Shown: positions 12,201 to 23,950, counted from the first letter of the stretch. The stretch: DNA of 64,000 bases from Symsagittifera roscoffensis (GCF_963678635.1 NC_087065.1:55828397-55892396), one strand, 5' to 3'. The notes: generated from the sequence alone by a model not told the origin. Numbers and translations are program-made.

Positions 12201-12270
12201 TGAAACTTAATGTGATCTCCGGGCAGAGGTTCGGTATGGTGCCACAAGGAAGCAAATACAGTCAATAATC
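9269..12270 (+). pseudogene. gag: Gypsy-1 gag
   Basis: The ATG at 9269 (MSLDKSRIPKLGD) is the first in-frame ATG conserved with 23951 and 44849. The order is: a low-complexity N-terminal region; a coiled coil near 10190-10470; a Gly/Arg-rich stretch near 10560-10830; a capsid-like part with RFGSGVQGHQAMMRFEKR and DKFLDDLEMLRRRSQPDE (11152-11520); then two knuckles. The first knuckle has lost its first Cys (FANCSSMDHHVSAC); the second, CFFCNLEGHFKSDC near 11811, is intact. A Lys/Glu-rich segment leads to the protease. Stops lie at 9812, 10284 and elsewhere, with several frame changes. Gag would form the particle and bind element RNA. Confidence 0.85.
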
Positions 12271-12289
12271 TCGGAGCAGGACACCAGTT

Positions 12290-12840
12290 AGTCAGAAATC
12301 TGAGTGAACCATCAGAGTTCACTTTGATGCATTTGGACCCATATGCAGATTATCTGAGGCAGGTGGAGCCACGCACTGAGTCGAGAGCTGTGCGAGCACT
12401 ACTAACCACGGGTGACCCTCGCATAAAGAAGCTTCATGGGCGCTACCTGGAAATCTATGAACCGTATCAAGTGATGCTGAACGTAGATAGAATCAGTTTC
12501 TACACTAGAACAAATTTAACAACAGACAGTGACCAGATAGGACAGATCTATTTGGGTGAGGAGGAACTCAAAGTCCGCAGGATAGGCCATGACGGCATGA
12601 TGGAGCAAGACGCAGTACACATTGGATTCGAATCAGATGTGACTGCACATCTGCTCGACACCAACGGAAAGAAAATCGGAGTCACAGGGCTTCTGGACAC
12701 AGGAGCGGTAGTGAGTGTGATGCCGATAAAGACTTGGGAAAGAATGGGCTTCACGAGGGAAGATCTAATTCCGACGAATCTCCGACTGGCTGCAGCCAAT
12801 CGAGGAGCGATTTACGTAGCCGGAAGAACGCCAATAACCT
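12290..12840 (+). pseudogene. pol: Gypsy-1 retropepsin-like protease
   Basis: The ORF 12324-12932 contains GLLDTGAVVSVMPIKTWERM near 12680-12750. DTG is the catalytic triad of a retroviral-type aspartic protease, which cuts Gag-Pol. Near 12840 the reading runs from the protease (GRTPIT) straight into RT sequence (LDLLHHIGLRF). About 1.1 kb present in Gypsy-3 at roughly 48015-49165 is deleted, and the ORF ends out of frame at 12932. Confidence 0.88.
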
Positions 12841-14332
12841 TGGATTTACTTCACCACATTGGACTTAGGTTCTGCCTTCTGGCAGGTCCCTCTGCGAAAG
12901 AAGGACAGAGAGAAAACCGGATTCGCGTGTGAATTGGGGTTGTACCAGTGGAAGAGGATGCCCTTCGGCTTGTGCAACGCAACGGCCACTTGTCAAAGAC
13001 TGATGGCTCAGGCTTTGACCAGAGTGACAAAGAAGTACGGGAATCTTGTGATGTGTTACGTGGATGACGTAGTCATAGCAACACCGACCCTGGAAGACCA
13101 CATTGATTGGCTCGATGAGGTCTTTGGATGCATGAAAAGAGCAGGCTTGAAATGCAAACCATCGAAATGTGAAATCCTTAGGGATTCGATCAAGTACCTA
13201 GGAAGAATGGTAGACAGGCATGGTGTGAGGCCGGACCCGGAAGCGGTAGAAGCTGTGTTGACATGGAAGGCTCCCAGAACAGACACACAGCTCATGAGCT
13301 TCCTAGGGTTGTCCAACTTTCACCGTGAGTTCATAAAAGGATATGCAGACAAGGTGTATCCGATGCAGAAGCTGATGCGTAACAAAGGAAAAAACTCGAA
13401 TGGAGCGATGAAGCTCAAACGGCATTTGAGAACCTAAAGCGGGAACTGTGCGAAGCGCCAGTGCTAAGCATGCCTACTGAAAAGGGCAGGTATGTTCTTG
13501 ACACAGACGCATCAGTAGTAGCCATCTCGGGAAAACGAAACTGCATCAGGAGCAAGAATGGAATGGGAGAACCGTTCTTCGTCCCATTGCATATGGCAAT
13601 AAGGTGTTAAGTGACACTGAGATGAAATATGGTGCACCAAAAGCAGAAATGTTTGCAGTAGTTACATTTGTGGAAAAGTACCCCGCGCATACTTAGGGAG
13701 CGCTCACTTTAATTTACGCGTGGACAACAGGGCGTTATCCTGGTTGAAGACATACCCGATGGATCAGAATTATATCGGAAGATGGATAGTGAGATTAGAA
13801 AGCTACCACATGATAATCGAGCACAGGATGCGTGAAAAACACCAGAATGCTGACAGCCTTAGCAAGAAAACCGATGAAAGATTGGAACAGAAGCAAGCCA
13901 ATCAGGCAGAAATAAGGGAAGAATTCTTGTTTCTGGATAAAAAAACTTATGAAGCGCTGACCTTGACGAGATGGTTGGATAAGTCTGGACATCCAATACC
14001 AGGACATCCTGAGTTACTTGTAGAGAAAGCAGCCGAGCTAAAGATTTTATCCAAGAAAGACCCGGTGCCCTTGGACCTGATGCTGCGCTCGAACCTGGTC
14101 CAGCAGGAACTCACCCGCATGAACATTAACAGCCTCTCCTTATTGGATAAAACGGTGCAGGTCACACCGCAAGTGATGCGGGTGCTTGGTGGATTCCTAG
14201 AGAGAGAAGTGACCAGAGATGACCCCGAGTGGGCAGCAGCAGTGGCATCACTGACAGTCAGTGAGAAGGTGAAGATCATGCCGTCCAGACGACAACACAA
14301 AGAGAACGAGAGGGGTTGTAGGACTCTCGGAT
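12841..14332 (+). pseudogene. pol: Gypsy-1 reverse transcriptase and RNase H, 5' truncated
   Basis: The frame 12859-13437 has MDLGSAFWQVPLRKKDREKT, MPFGLCNATATCQRLM and the catalytic CYVDDVVIA near 13057-13080. RDSIKYLGRMVDRHGVRPDP and the 'FLGLSNFHREFIKGYA' thumb follow. RNase H is frameshifted near 13437-13720 and has VDNRALSWLKTYPMDQNY and HQNADSLSKK. The YVDD box and the segment order PR-RT-RH-IN place it in Ty3/gypsy. RT palm residues upstream of DLGSAFW are deleted. At 14318 the reading jumps to sequence matching 51413 of Gypsy-3, removing the acidic linker. Confidence 0.9.
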
Positions 14333-15630
14333 CTACTAAGAGCGCAGAGAAATGACCGCATGACAAGCAACCTGAAAAAATGGACAGAAAAGGGTTCTCC
14401 GGACAAAGGAGACCTCGAGGAAGACAGTTACCGTATTCTGAGACAGTATTTTATGCACAAAGAGGGAAGGTTATACCTGAACAAGGACGGGATCGTGGCT
14501 TGCAAGAGAAGAGAAGAAGACAAAGTCTTGTACAAGTATAACACAATAGTATTGCAGCAACTCTATCAGACAGAACTTTTGTTCAGGTCTCATGATCAGA
14601 TGGGCCATCAAGGGATCGACAAAGTATATCAGAGGATCCTGAAGCGCTTTGAGTGGCCTGGAATGAAAACGGCATGTGAGAATTGGGTAATAGCGTGTCT
14701 GTCATGCCAACAGGTAAAGAATCCAAGGAAATTGCTATTTCCTTTACAATCAATCGAGTCGCCTGAATTCAAAAAGGTGGTGCAGATAGATCACCAAAAG
14801 ATATGCATGACAGACAGTGGTTATAATCAAGTCTTGGTCATGATAGATCACTTCACGAAGTAACCAGAGGCCGTGCCCTGCATAACTGCCTCAGCGGACG
14901 AGATGTGCGACCACCTGATCAATATGTAGATAGCGAGACATGGCTGTCCGATGACGTTTCAATCGGATAACGGAACAGCTTTCGTAGGAGAACTCACGAA
15001 AGAGCTTATGAGACGCTCGCAGGTTGCTCGAGCTCACTCCACGACATACCATCCCCAGACAAATGATTTAATGGAAAGGCAGAATCGAACGTTAGTGTCG
15101 ATGCTGAGGGTATATTGTTCCAGGTACATGACCAATTGGGACAGATACCTTCCACAGGTGATGGGAGCTTATAATAGCACGCAGCACTCCACCACCGGAG
15201 TTAGTCCACACATGATGCTAACTGGACACGAAAAGTCTTTACCCTAAACCAACTTCTACCCAGAGTATGAGGGTAAGAAGACGTCACCACAGGTCTATGT
15301 AAGGGATGTAATTAGACGTCAGCAAGAGTTGAACGACTTTTGTAGACGAAACACTCAGCAAGCACAGGCAAGGTACAGGAAAAGATTTGACAAGAAAGCA
15401 GCTAGTGCAAAAGCTTATTCGGTAGGGGACTACGTATGGGTATTTCAGAACGTCATATCACCGAAAGGAACGAAAAAGCTCCTAAAAAAGTGAAGGGGAC
15501 CCTTCATGATTACGGAAGTGCACCAGGATGGACGCTTTTATAGACTGAGTACTGGCCGAGCCGCCCATTACCAAAACATCAAGCCACATAATCCATCGAC
15601 AGAAGACTGGTGTATACCTGTAGACATGGA
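14333..15630 (+). pseudogene. pol: Gypsy-1 integrase
   Basis: The N-terminal zinc part is SHDQMGHQGIDKVYQRILKR with CLSCQQVK (HHCC). Catalytic acidic residues sit in VVQIDHQKI, FQSDNGTAFVGEL and MERQNRTLVSML, matching DD35E spacing. A TAA at 14861, a TAG near 14926 (Trp in Gypsy-2) and a TAA near 15245 break it. The end, MITEVHQDGRFYRLSTGR (15506 on), is the GPY/F-type C-terminal module common in gypsy integrases; no chromodomain is present. Confidence 0.9.
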
Positions 15631-16951
15631 AGAGGGGGATTATCTAATTATGGACCCTGCCTGTGAGGTCAATGAGAAGGGTACCAGGGAAAAGAACGAT
15701 GGAAACGAAGTTGTAGAGGAGGGAACAAGTACACCACTGGACCTGGATCCACTGAGGTGATTGAAGCAGACGATGAAACTTTACCCTACGCAGAAAAGGA
15801 CTGGCAAGACCCTGAACAATGCTAGTTTCCCAAGAACTTGGAACCGGATCTTCCGTTCACGATACAGACTCGACAGAATGACAGGACAAGACCCAGAAAA
15901 AAAATAACCCTTACGGCGACGACTTTGTAGTGGACACGATAGATCTATAGAAGATAGTGGAAGAAGTAGAAGGTCTAGAAGATGTAACTGTGTCACAGGA
16001 CATTGGCATAGTCGATGATCACGTCGAGGAATGGATCGAGGACCGGTCGAAACCCGAGGTAGAATTCGACGACAAGCAACAGCAATCCTACGAACAAGAG
16101 TTGACGAATATGCGTGTCTTGGAATGGCTGAACGAAATGACGTCGGACCCAAAGGAGACCAGTGTCACGATTCAAAATGTAGTTCGTGAAAGCATGAAAT
16201 ACAGGAAAACCGAACAAGAAGATCCTTCCTGGGCTGCCCAGGAGGGGCGACTACTCATTCCGGCTTTCAATCTCGACTTGATACCCGGTATGCGATCGAC
16301 GGGGACGTCGATGGATATTTTTGTCCGGGGAGTGGGGGTAGGACTTACCCACACTGAAAATTTATTAATAAAAAAATTGAGAATAGCAAGAGAAACAAGA
16401 GATTTAGAAGCGGAAACAGGCGAGGACCCTAAGAAACCGGACATAGGTAGGGTAGTTGAGTCATATTTTCATATTTTAACTTACCAAATGAATTTTCAAG
16501 TAGCATAATACTAACAGACAGCGATTTTATACTCACAAATAGAACATGTGCGAAAGCAATCAGAGCAGACATGAGTTTTAAGACAGCGTTAGCAGCAGAT
16601 TTTAAGAGAGAATATAAAAACATAGAATTCCTTTGCAAGCAAAGACCAGGAATAGGGGGTGTAGCAGCCTTGCCTCCAGCTGCGTCACAGATACCGGGAA
16701 AGTACTTATGCCTCTTGGTGACGAGGGCGACGGAGAAGCGGCACGTGGACCCAGAAAATCTAGTCTTGTCCTTGACGAGATTGAGAGACTTCCTCGTGGA
16801 AAGGGAAGTGAAGGAGCTTTCGCTTCCAGTGTACGATCCGAATAGATGACGACTGCATCCACGGGAACTATACGCGCTGATACACGTAATCTTCTGTGAT
16901 ATTAATATACAAGTACACTTGCATAAGAAATATTACTTAAGTATAGGCTGA
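15631..16951 (+). pseudogene. pol: Gypsy-1 Pol tail with macrodomain-like module
   Basis: An acidic linker (SQDIGIVDDHVEEWIEDRSK and on) follows the integrase. From about 16450 the reading matches the C-terminal module that is whole in Gypsy-2 (see 31441-32824): ADMSFKTALAADFKREYKNI, GIGGVAALPPAASQIPGKYL, LVTRATEKRHVDPENLVLSL and VKELSLPVYDPNR. A TGA at 16847-16849 replaces an Arg codon, and frames change near 15780, 15957 and 16510. The conserved Pol stop is TGA at 16949-16951. Confidence 0.7.
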
Positions 16952-17341
16952 GTTTAGGTGGCATACAGGGGGGCGTCATACTAAATGTGTGTTGTGTGTG
17001 ATATGTGTGATGTGTTATGTTATGTGTTATGTTATTAAGACATAGGGGTAAGAAGGAGTTAGTGACCACGAATAACTGAATGACGATCTTAGGAATAGAT
17101 CCAAAATGTGGACTGTCCAATCTTAGGTCGAATTCCAAAATTTTAGAAACTGATTGATTTTAGTAAATCTTAAGATCAAAATCTTTTTATCGGGACTGCT
17201 TCAAATAAATTTTAATACAAAACTAGTCCCAAGTTGACAAGTGTGAGATTCGTGTTCTCTTTTCTAGGTCCTGATTGATCATTTAATCACTCATATGAGT
17301 TCAAATTGTTGAATCAATAATCAAATCAAAATCGAAAGAGA
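16952..17341 (+). other. Gypsy-1 spacer between pol and ORF3
   Basis: No ORF is seen. It begins with a T/G-rich run built from TGTTATG and TGTGTG units (16985-17040), present in all three + strand copies, and ends 75 bases after a splice-acceptor-like site. Confidence 0.7.
17247..17267 (+). promoter_or_regulatory. Candidate 3' splice site for an ORF3 mRNA
   Basis: A pyrimidine-rich tract TGTTCTCTTTTCTAG precedes the ORF3 ATG by about 75 bases. Equivalent sites end at 33122 (Gypsy-2) and 54116 (Gypsy-3) as CTCTTTTCTAG. A spliced message would explain expression of a third ORF so far from the LTR. This is inference from the motif and its conservation. Confidence 0.45.
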
Positions 17342-19088
17342 ATGGACAATTTCAACTTGGATCAATTGATGGAACTGGCAGAGGCCTATGTAGGAACAAT
17401 GGTAGATGCGATCTATCGTCGGCTAATGGATCGAGACTTCGCTCTGGAGGACCCAGAGGTAGCCATGTTGCTGACCGCCTTGATAAACAACTTGGGGCAT
17501 GACAACCGTGGGAACCTCCCCACGGAAGTCCTATTGATGGCAGCATACGGAGAAAGAGGAGTGCTAGACCACCCGAACATGAGAGTGATGAGGTGGAGAA
17601 ACGGGGCTCTCTCAGGGAGTGACTTGGCGAACGAGCCTGGATTGGGAAGTTCGAGGACCTACCAACCAGGTGGACTACCCACCAAGCCTAAGCCTGGACT
17701 GAGAAGAATGCATCAAGAAATGAACAGCAAGGCTGCCTCGTCTAGTTCACCACTGAGAGAAGCTGTGCCACCAAGGAGGGCGAGAGTAGAAGAGGAGGTT
17801 CAAACGAACGAAACCATGCGAGATCTAGATGGGATGAAAGGCGAGCTGGAGATGACTAGAAAGGAGCTGGACGAGATGACCAAGACCATGCTCACCATAG
17901 AAGAAGATAGGGATATGTGGAGGGAGTTTTTTGAAGACTGCGACAAGAAGCAGGGTGAAGAGATAGAGCGCTTGATGCTAGAATACAAGCAGCGATCGTA
18001 GCGTCTGTCGCTGACGGCAGCCGTAGAAAAAGTGATACCTACAAGGGATATTCCTCGTGGGCAGTCCCCGATGGAACTCTTGACGCCTCGAGAAATGAGT
18101 CAGACTGTAGAAGCGCGACTCCCAGCTGCAACTGGTCGAGTGACAATCCCGGACCCGAGTGATACCTTAGGTGACCCAATCGTGGAACACACGATGAAGA
18201 AGCTGATAGAGACAGCTGGACGACTGGTGGCCAACAGGAATGCGCCAGGTTCCGGGGTGACTGCACCCTATGGTTCAATCGACGACACGGGCAGAGTGCA
18301 ATTCTCACAAGACGCGATGACCAAAGAGGGAGTTAGCGATGCAACGTTACAAACAAGGAGCTCGAAGATCCCAGACAGGAAAATCCGAGGGATGCCGGCG
18401 AAGAAAGTGTCCCGAGTGATTGATGTACAGAAGAACAATCAGTTGAAGTATAACTTCACAGGAGTTCCAAATACGGATCCGAGAGCCTGCTACAACCGAT
18501 CGACCTGGTACCCAGCAGTAAACCTGCAGCAACCGCCGCTGGGGACATCACATCTGATACTGGGAGACAGCTTGGGGAGACAGCTTGTTCAAAGTTTGAG
18601 GACTTCCTGGATCACCACGGTGATGGCGTTTGGAGGCGCAACGATAGCCCAAGTATTTCGGATGGTGGAGCTGATGAACCAGGGAGAATCCCTCACGTGA
18701 TGATCCTAGTAGGGTCGAACAACTTCTATAGAAGCTCAGATGAGGAAGAGGCACTGTGGGAATCGATGATGGTGTGCCTATTTACTACTCTTTGGCAGAA
18801 GTTCAACTGCGCGGTACTGACCGTCTGCACTGCACCAATGAGTACGAGGATGTTGACAGCGGCAGGGAGGAGACATAAAGAAGGAGTAATCAGGTGGAAC
18901 AACATCCTGAGGAATCTCGCGAGTCGGAATGCCGGAAGGATGATCCTTATGGATATTGAGCATGAGCTGAGAGCTATGAATCAGGCGAGAATGACTACTG
19001 ACGGCATCTATTTTGACAGCATTGCGGGACAAGCTGAGTCTTCCAAGAGCGACTAGACGAATTGGAAGTAGAACTCTTTGACACGGGA
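17342..19088 (+). pseudogene. Gypsy-1 ORF3: coiled coil plus SGNH-hydrolase-like domain
   Basis: It starts MDNFNLDQLMELAEAYVG. An NLS-like PPRRARVEEE and a coiled coil (near 17820-17990) follow. A TAG at 17999 replaces a Gln codon. The second half has four SGNH blocks: LILGDSLGRQL (Ser codon 18569-18571), AFGGATIAQVF, LVGSNNFYRSS and TTDGIYFDS. In the last block the usual His (H in Gypsy-3) is Tyr, so even without stops this copy would lack the catalytic His. A 15-16 base duplication just after GDS (18567-18592) adds residues. A stop at 18698 and a frame change split the domain. No signal peptide or membrane span is seen, so it is not an envelope protein. Confidence 0.75.
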
Positions 19089-19827
19089 GTGCTGAAGAAG
19101 GAAGAGACACCGAACAAACCAGCAATTTCAACATTTGTGCCTCCTAACCTGAAAACACGCTTGGGAGCGGTCCCAGCCGTGACCATCTATAAGCCGCAAA
19201 GCTCCAGCGAACCCGGGCACAGAACGGATGTACAAGATCGATTGGGGGAAGCGTCTTTGAGAACAGCGATCAATCCTAGACGAAGACTAGAGCCTGTCAA
19301 CTCGACAGCGGAAACGACCAGCACCTCTAGATCGGACACGAGATCAGAGACGACGAGCACCAGTCGAGAGAAGCAGGGTCCAAACAGGAGCTCTCTAATG
19401 TGGTCGAGACCCATACCTTCTCCCTGGCACATATATAAAGATGAAACTGAACCTTCAGATGGTGAGTTTTGCAGCAGATGCCATGAATATGCTGAACAGA
19501 GCGAGGTTATCTGTCAGCGGATTGTACTCGATAACAGGAGTGGACTGGTTGATAGCTGCTGGCATAAACTTCAGCTCTACAACTGCCTTGAGGTTTGCCG
19601 ACCTAGAGGGACTGCCCTCGAACATTACAATGGGTCCAGTGAATGCAAGACCGTTACAAGACGTGAAACTGAATCACGATGAAGAAAATCGAGAAGAGAG
19701 ACCTGGAAGATTCCTGATAACGAGGGCGCCGATTGGACAACATGTGAAGATGTTCAGGCAGGTGAAAGCACCCCCAGGCCATGTGAAAGAAAGATCATTT
19801 TACACGTGTGACAAAAAACTCAAGTGA
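19089..19827 (+). pseudogene. Gypsy-1 ORF3 replacement C-terminus, unrelated to other copies
   Basis: Directly after the shared ELEVELFDTG the sequence departs from Gypsy-3 and Gypsy-4 and rejoins family sequence near 19805. One frame (to 19682) is Ser/Thr/Arg-rich with a repeat-like TSTSRSDTRSETTSTSR and later CSRCHEYAEQSEVICQRI. A second frame (19441-19827) gives GVDWLIAAGINFSSTTALRF. A frame switch between them near 19480-19560 is likely. I do not recognise the fold. It could come from a related family with a different third ORF. Confidence 0.5.
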
Positions 19828-20063
19828 GAAACTAAGCAACCAAGTGGTAATTGAAACTGAAAGAAAACATTTTAGTTGAGTTTCGAAAATTAAAGAATTT
19901 TTTGTATTTATAAATTTTGAATTTTATGTATTTTGATTTTAGTTAGTGGCTTTAGAGACACTTACTATTTATTATGAAAGGCTTGAGTAAAGAGTATATT
20001 TAAATATTCTAGCCTGCATGATTGTTTTTAATCAACTAGGACAACTGATCACTTTGTGGTGAC
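19828..20063 (+). other. Gypsy-1 3' UTR, proximal part
   Basis: Matches the 3' UTRs at 34560-34800, 35390-35640 and 57280-57510. It ends at GTGGTGAC, where Gypsy-2 is inserted; the remainder resumes at 36985. Confidence 0.8.
20061..20063. repeat. Target-site duplication GAC, left copy (partner 36985-36987)
   Basis: The uninterrupted 3' UTR of sister copies reads GTGGTGACATGAAAGG (near 34790 and 57505). Here GTGGTGAC is followed by an LTR start, and the LTR ending at 36984 is followed by GACATGAAAGG. The sister copies act as an empty site and show that exactly GAC is duplicated. Confidence 0.85.
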
Positions 20064-21018
20064 TGTGACATTCGACCAGAATGGACGAAAATGCAGATTC
20101 GGCAATTTCGAATTATTAGCCGCTAACCTTCCGAATTAGCAGTTTTGAAGGGTCAACAGTGTTATTGGAACGGTTAGTCAAACTGTGAAGGCTAGAATAT
20201 TCTGGTATTTCAAATTTTTAAAATTTCGAAGGATGACGTCAAATTTCTGAAAAAGGTCAAAAACGGCCATTTTGGAAGAAATCCAGAATTAAGACACAAC
20301 AACACTAGTTGCAACGGTGACAACAACAATAATTGAGAGAAAAAACGAAAATACGACAGAGTGTTAGCAGAGACCGCTCCGAGTTGCAACGATTGTGTCG
20401 CTACAATCGTTGCAAGGCCATTCACAACAACGGTGAAGGGTAGAAACCAGCTTTCCGGAGAGGAGATAAGGGTGTTATTTCCCCGGATTCTGGAATCCGG
20501 AGGGGTCTCGGGACTTGAACTGAAATCATTTTATATAAACTTTTAGCTTCCCGATTATGTCCTGAAATGAATTGATTTAACATCTGAATTCATTTTCCGG
20601 CGATGAGAAGCTAGGAGTTAGGGGAAAGGGTTGGAGATGATGATTTTTATCTACTGAACAAAAACAATAGTTATATAATAAATAGTCGATGGAGATGATG
20701 ATTTTTATCTACTGAACAAAAACAATAGTAATATAATAAATCGTAGTAGCCCTGTTTTAAGGAGTGACCTTGTCGTCTAGGGATACTGAGACCCAGCCAT
20801 GAGCTAACTATTTTGCATATAATTAAGTCAATTAGAGCGTTCTGATCGAAGCCTGAAACAGTAACGTTTTTTGTCGACCCGATGTTAGAAAGACCACCAA
20901 AAGAACTGGCTTTGGTAGAGACGGTGAAAAGCAAGTAGAGCTTAGTTTGGACGCTGGCCAGTCGTTTTATAGCTTGGTTTTATTTTCCGTCGATATGTAC
21001 TTCCGGGCGAATGTTACA
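20064..21018 (+). repeat. Gypsy-2 5' LTR
   Basis: TGTGACATTCG...CGAATGTTACA, 955 bp. The extra length is mainly a tandem repeat of about 50 bp at roughly 20635-20740 containing GATGATGATTTTTATCTACT twice. It includes the hairpin at 20384-20415. Confidence 0.9.
20384..20415 (+). repeat. LTR hairpin, 13-bp stem and 6-base loop
   Basis: TTGCAACGATTGT, loop GTCGCT, then ACAATCGTTGCAA is a perfect inverted repeat. It recurs at 36399-36430 and 41394-41425, with small changes at 37480-37511, 38557-38588 and 39905-39936, and with paired changes in the Gypsy-4 LTR at 61926-61955. Confidence 0.9.
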
Positions 21019-23950
21019 TAGATGTTTTTATGGCGCTCCTGGGTGTTATTCTTTTTTAACATCATGACCGGCAGAACCGTTAACGAGCACTCCGCGCCGA
21101 GCGGATGCTCACAATAACGCCCTTAATAGGCGCTAACCGCCGGGGCGGAAGGGTAGTTTGGAACGCGGAAGCCTTCCGGATTCCCGTGAATAGCTTTTTA
21201 ACCTAGTTAAGACCAAAAATTCACGAACCAGGAAGGGTGGGGGGATTCGCGGTCCCATCATTTTCCGAGTGGTCCGTGACCAAAAGCACTTAAAGATATA
21301 TACGAAACCAAACAAAAAGTAGTAAAATACCCAAGAAAAACAAAAAACATAAATAACCGAAAAAACCAAAAATAGTAAAAAAAAAAAAGTATAAAATTGG
21401 TAGAAATCATCCCCCCAGACAAGATGTGGTCCGACCCTCCCGTTTGTTGTTGATAGATATATTGTTGTTACAGGCAATTATATCAATCAGGATTGTTACG
21501 ATCATTTTTGTAGCCCGTTTGTGAGGCTTGTACTGTAGGGTTATTTGAGTATTTAAGCACGTTAATGCTAATTTGCGCTCAATCCGGAAGGGTCTGCTGA
21601 TTTGCGCTCAATCCGGAGGGGACTCGGGATTAGTGAAGAAGACTGATCCGGCAAGCAGTACAAGGAGTGACAAGAGGGGGCTCAACGACAACAACAGTTG
21701 ACTGTTGGGTATCGTTAAAAAGTTTTGTATCCCTTTTCGTACGAAAAATAAGATAGTAATCTGAGGGGGCTCGACAGTGCTGCACTGTAGTGACACTTCA
21801 CCGAACTGCGAATTTCCGAGTTAAGCACCTTAATTCGGATATTGAACAAACCTGAAGGGGTATATTTTTACTAGTATTATTGCTTATACAGACTATATTA
21901 ATACTCTTATATCGTTTTTCAGTGAAAAACACCGTAAGCGGACCGGTTTTTAGGGTCAAAATAGCGATATTTTGATCCCCCCACAAATGGCGATTTTTGA
22001 GATATCGATATTTTTTGAAACGGAAAAAAGCGCTAAATTAATGGGTTACATCGTAATTGCACTAGTATAATAGATAGAACCGGTCGAGTTTAGTTGAGAA
22101 GTGGTTGGAACTATTTTGGTACTGAATTTTGGTACTAATACCGAATTTTCGTAATTTTTGAAAAAACGGAACAATATAAATTAAGAAAATTTTTTGAAAC
22201 TTTTGAGTTAGGACGGTAAAAATTGTTGTTTGGACAACATCCACTAGTGAATCGACAGGTTTTAAAACACGTTTACAGATAACCTTCCGGGTTACAGAGA
22301 AATCGAACTTAACGTGTTTGATTTAGTGGATTCATCAATCCGGAGGGGTTCAAATAGCATAGTTTTTAGCGAATTTTTTCGGCTAAGGCGTTTTAGATCG
22401 GGATTTTTGCATCGACATAGAAGAGTAAAGGCCTTCTGAGCTCGGATCAATGATTTTTAGGTCAAAAAGAACAGAATTACGAAAAAAAATTGCGGAACCT
22501 ATAAGAGAGAAATTTTTTGACTTTAGAAAAAAGGCGTTTTGGTTAACAACTTTGAAACTACTGGACAGATCTAGTTGATCTTGGTACCATTAGATCAAAA
22601 ATTAGCTGAGCTTACTAATAAAAACATCAGTTAACCAAAACAGTAAGCGTGAAAATTTTTTAAGATTGTTTTTAACAAATTCACCAATTCGGGAAGGAAG
22701 ACCCTTCACGTTTTATAAAAAATAAATTTGGAAAGCCCTTACACCCCTACCAAATGGTAGAAACGGTTGAATAAGGCAATTTTACGCTGTTCTAGACAGA
22801 AAGGGAAGGCTAAAGGCATAAGAAAACCTTAGTCGAGCCGAAATTAGCCTAGCGATAAGACCCTTCAGTGTTAGGGTGAATCGTCGAATAAGAGGCTTAA
22901 CTTCAATCGGGAAGGGTCTTGGGAAGGACAACACACCCTTCCTACTTGATTCAAACACCATAATAGCATCGGAGAACGTATCCGGAAGGGTATAGGTTGG
23001 AAATTTAGAAAGCCTCTGAGAAGCTATCTTCACAAACCCGGAGGGGTCCCAATCCGGAGGGGTCTAAATTTTTACAAATCCGGAGGGGTCCGAATCCGGA
23101 GGGGTCGCAATTTTACCGATTCGGACGGTTCCAATTTTGCCAATCCGGAGTGGTCCGATTTTTGTCAATCCGGAGGGGTCCGATTTTTGTCAAAACTTAA
23201 GAAGACAACAGAATAGAAAGTAGTCAAGGGTATTAGGTTATTAAGAGATAGGCTGGGAACGAGTGACTGCACTGATAACTTGCCTTTTGAAAAAAAACCG
23301 AATCAAAACAAAACAGGTTTAAACTCGGACATTCGCGACACTAAGTCTAAATTGATCAAGAGTGTGTAACTCATTAGTGTGGACTCAAATCACAAACGTT
23401 TTTGGGAAAAGTGACTGCACTGAGGATTTTAAAAGGTCTACTTCGGGCAGTCCGAAGGCAGATAGGTAACACAAGACTCGGTGGGTACAATAGACGCCCA
23501 CTTGAGAAAATTACTGCCTTCAAGTTTTGTCTGTTTGGTGCAGCACAGAGCAGGGAAAGCTCCTTCTTTATATACAAGTTCGACTATTGTACTGCGACTG
23601 ACTAAAAGTACAAAACACATACGTTTTTCATGAAAAAATATTCAAATTTATTTTGTCAAATTTTGGTTTTAAATCAATAGTATTTGTGCTTGATTGGGTA
23701 GTGAACAAACTATCTTTTAAATAGACTGATATCATCATACTGTGCTAGCTTCACATCTTACAACTGATAATTGATTATTGAGAATAAATTGTATATACGC
23801 TGTACCGTGATAACATATAAGGATTTGTGGTCTTTATCTAATAGAAACTTTTGGAATTTATTGTGTTGTGTTATTATTATCAGTAGTCAAATCAAGAGGA
23901 CACTAGCAATCGAATTGAGTGTATAGGTAGTAAGAAGTGGTAAATTGAAT
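21019..23950 (+). other. Gypsy-2 untranslated leader
   Basis: 2932 bases, colinear with the leaders of Gypsy-1 and Gypsy-3. It keeps a GC-rich segment near 21070-21270 (absent from Gypsy-1), scattered AATCCGGAGGGGTC motifs and the array at 23034-23192. No conserved ORF. Confidence 0.7.
23034..23192 (+). repeat. AATCCGGAGGGGTC array of the Gypsy-2 leader
   Basis: About seven motif copies separated by T-rich spacers (TAAATTTTTAC, CGATTTTTGTC). Shorter than the Gypsy-1 array. Confidence 0.88.

Noticed and set aside
15500-15640. Chromodomain at the integrase C-terminus
   Set aside because: Only the GPY/F-type module is readable; no aromatic cage motif of a chromodomain follows.
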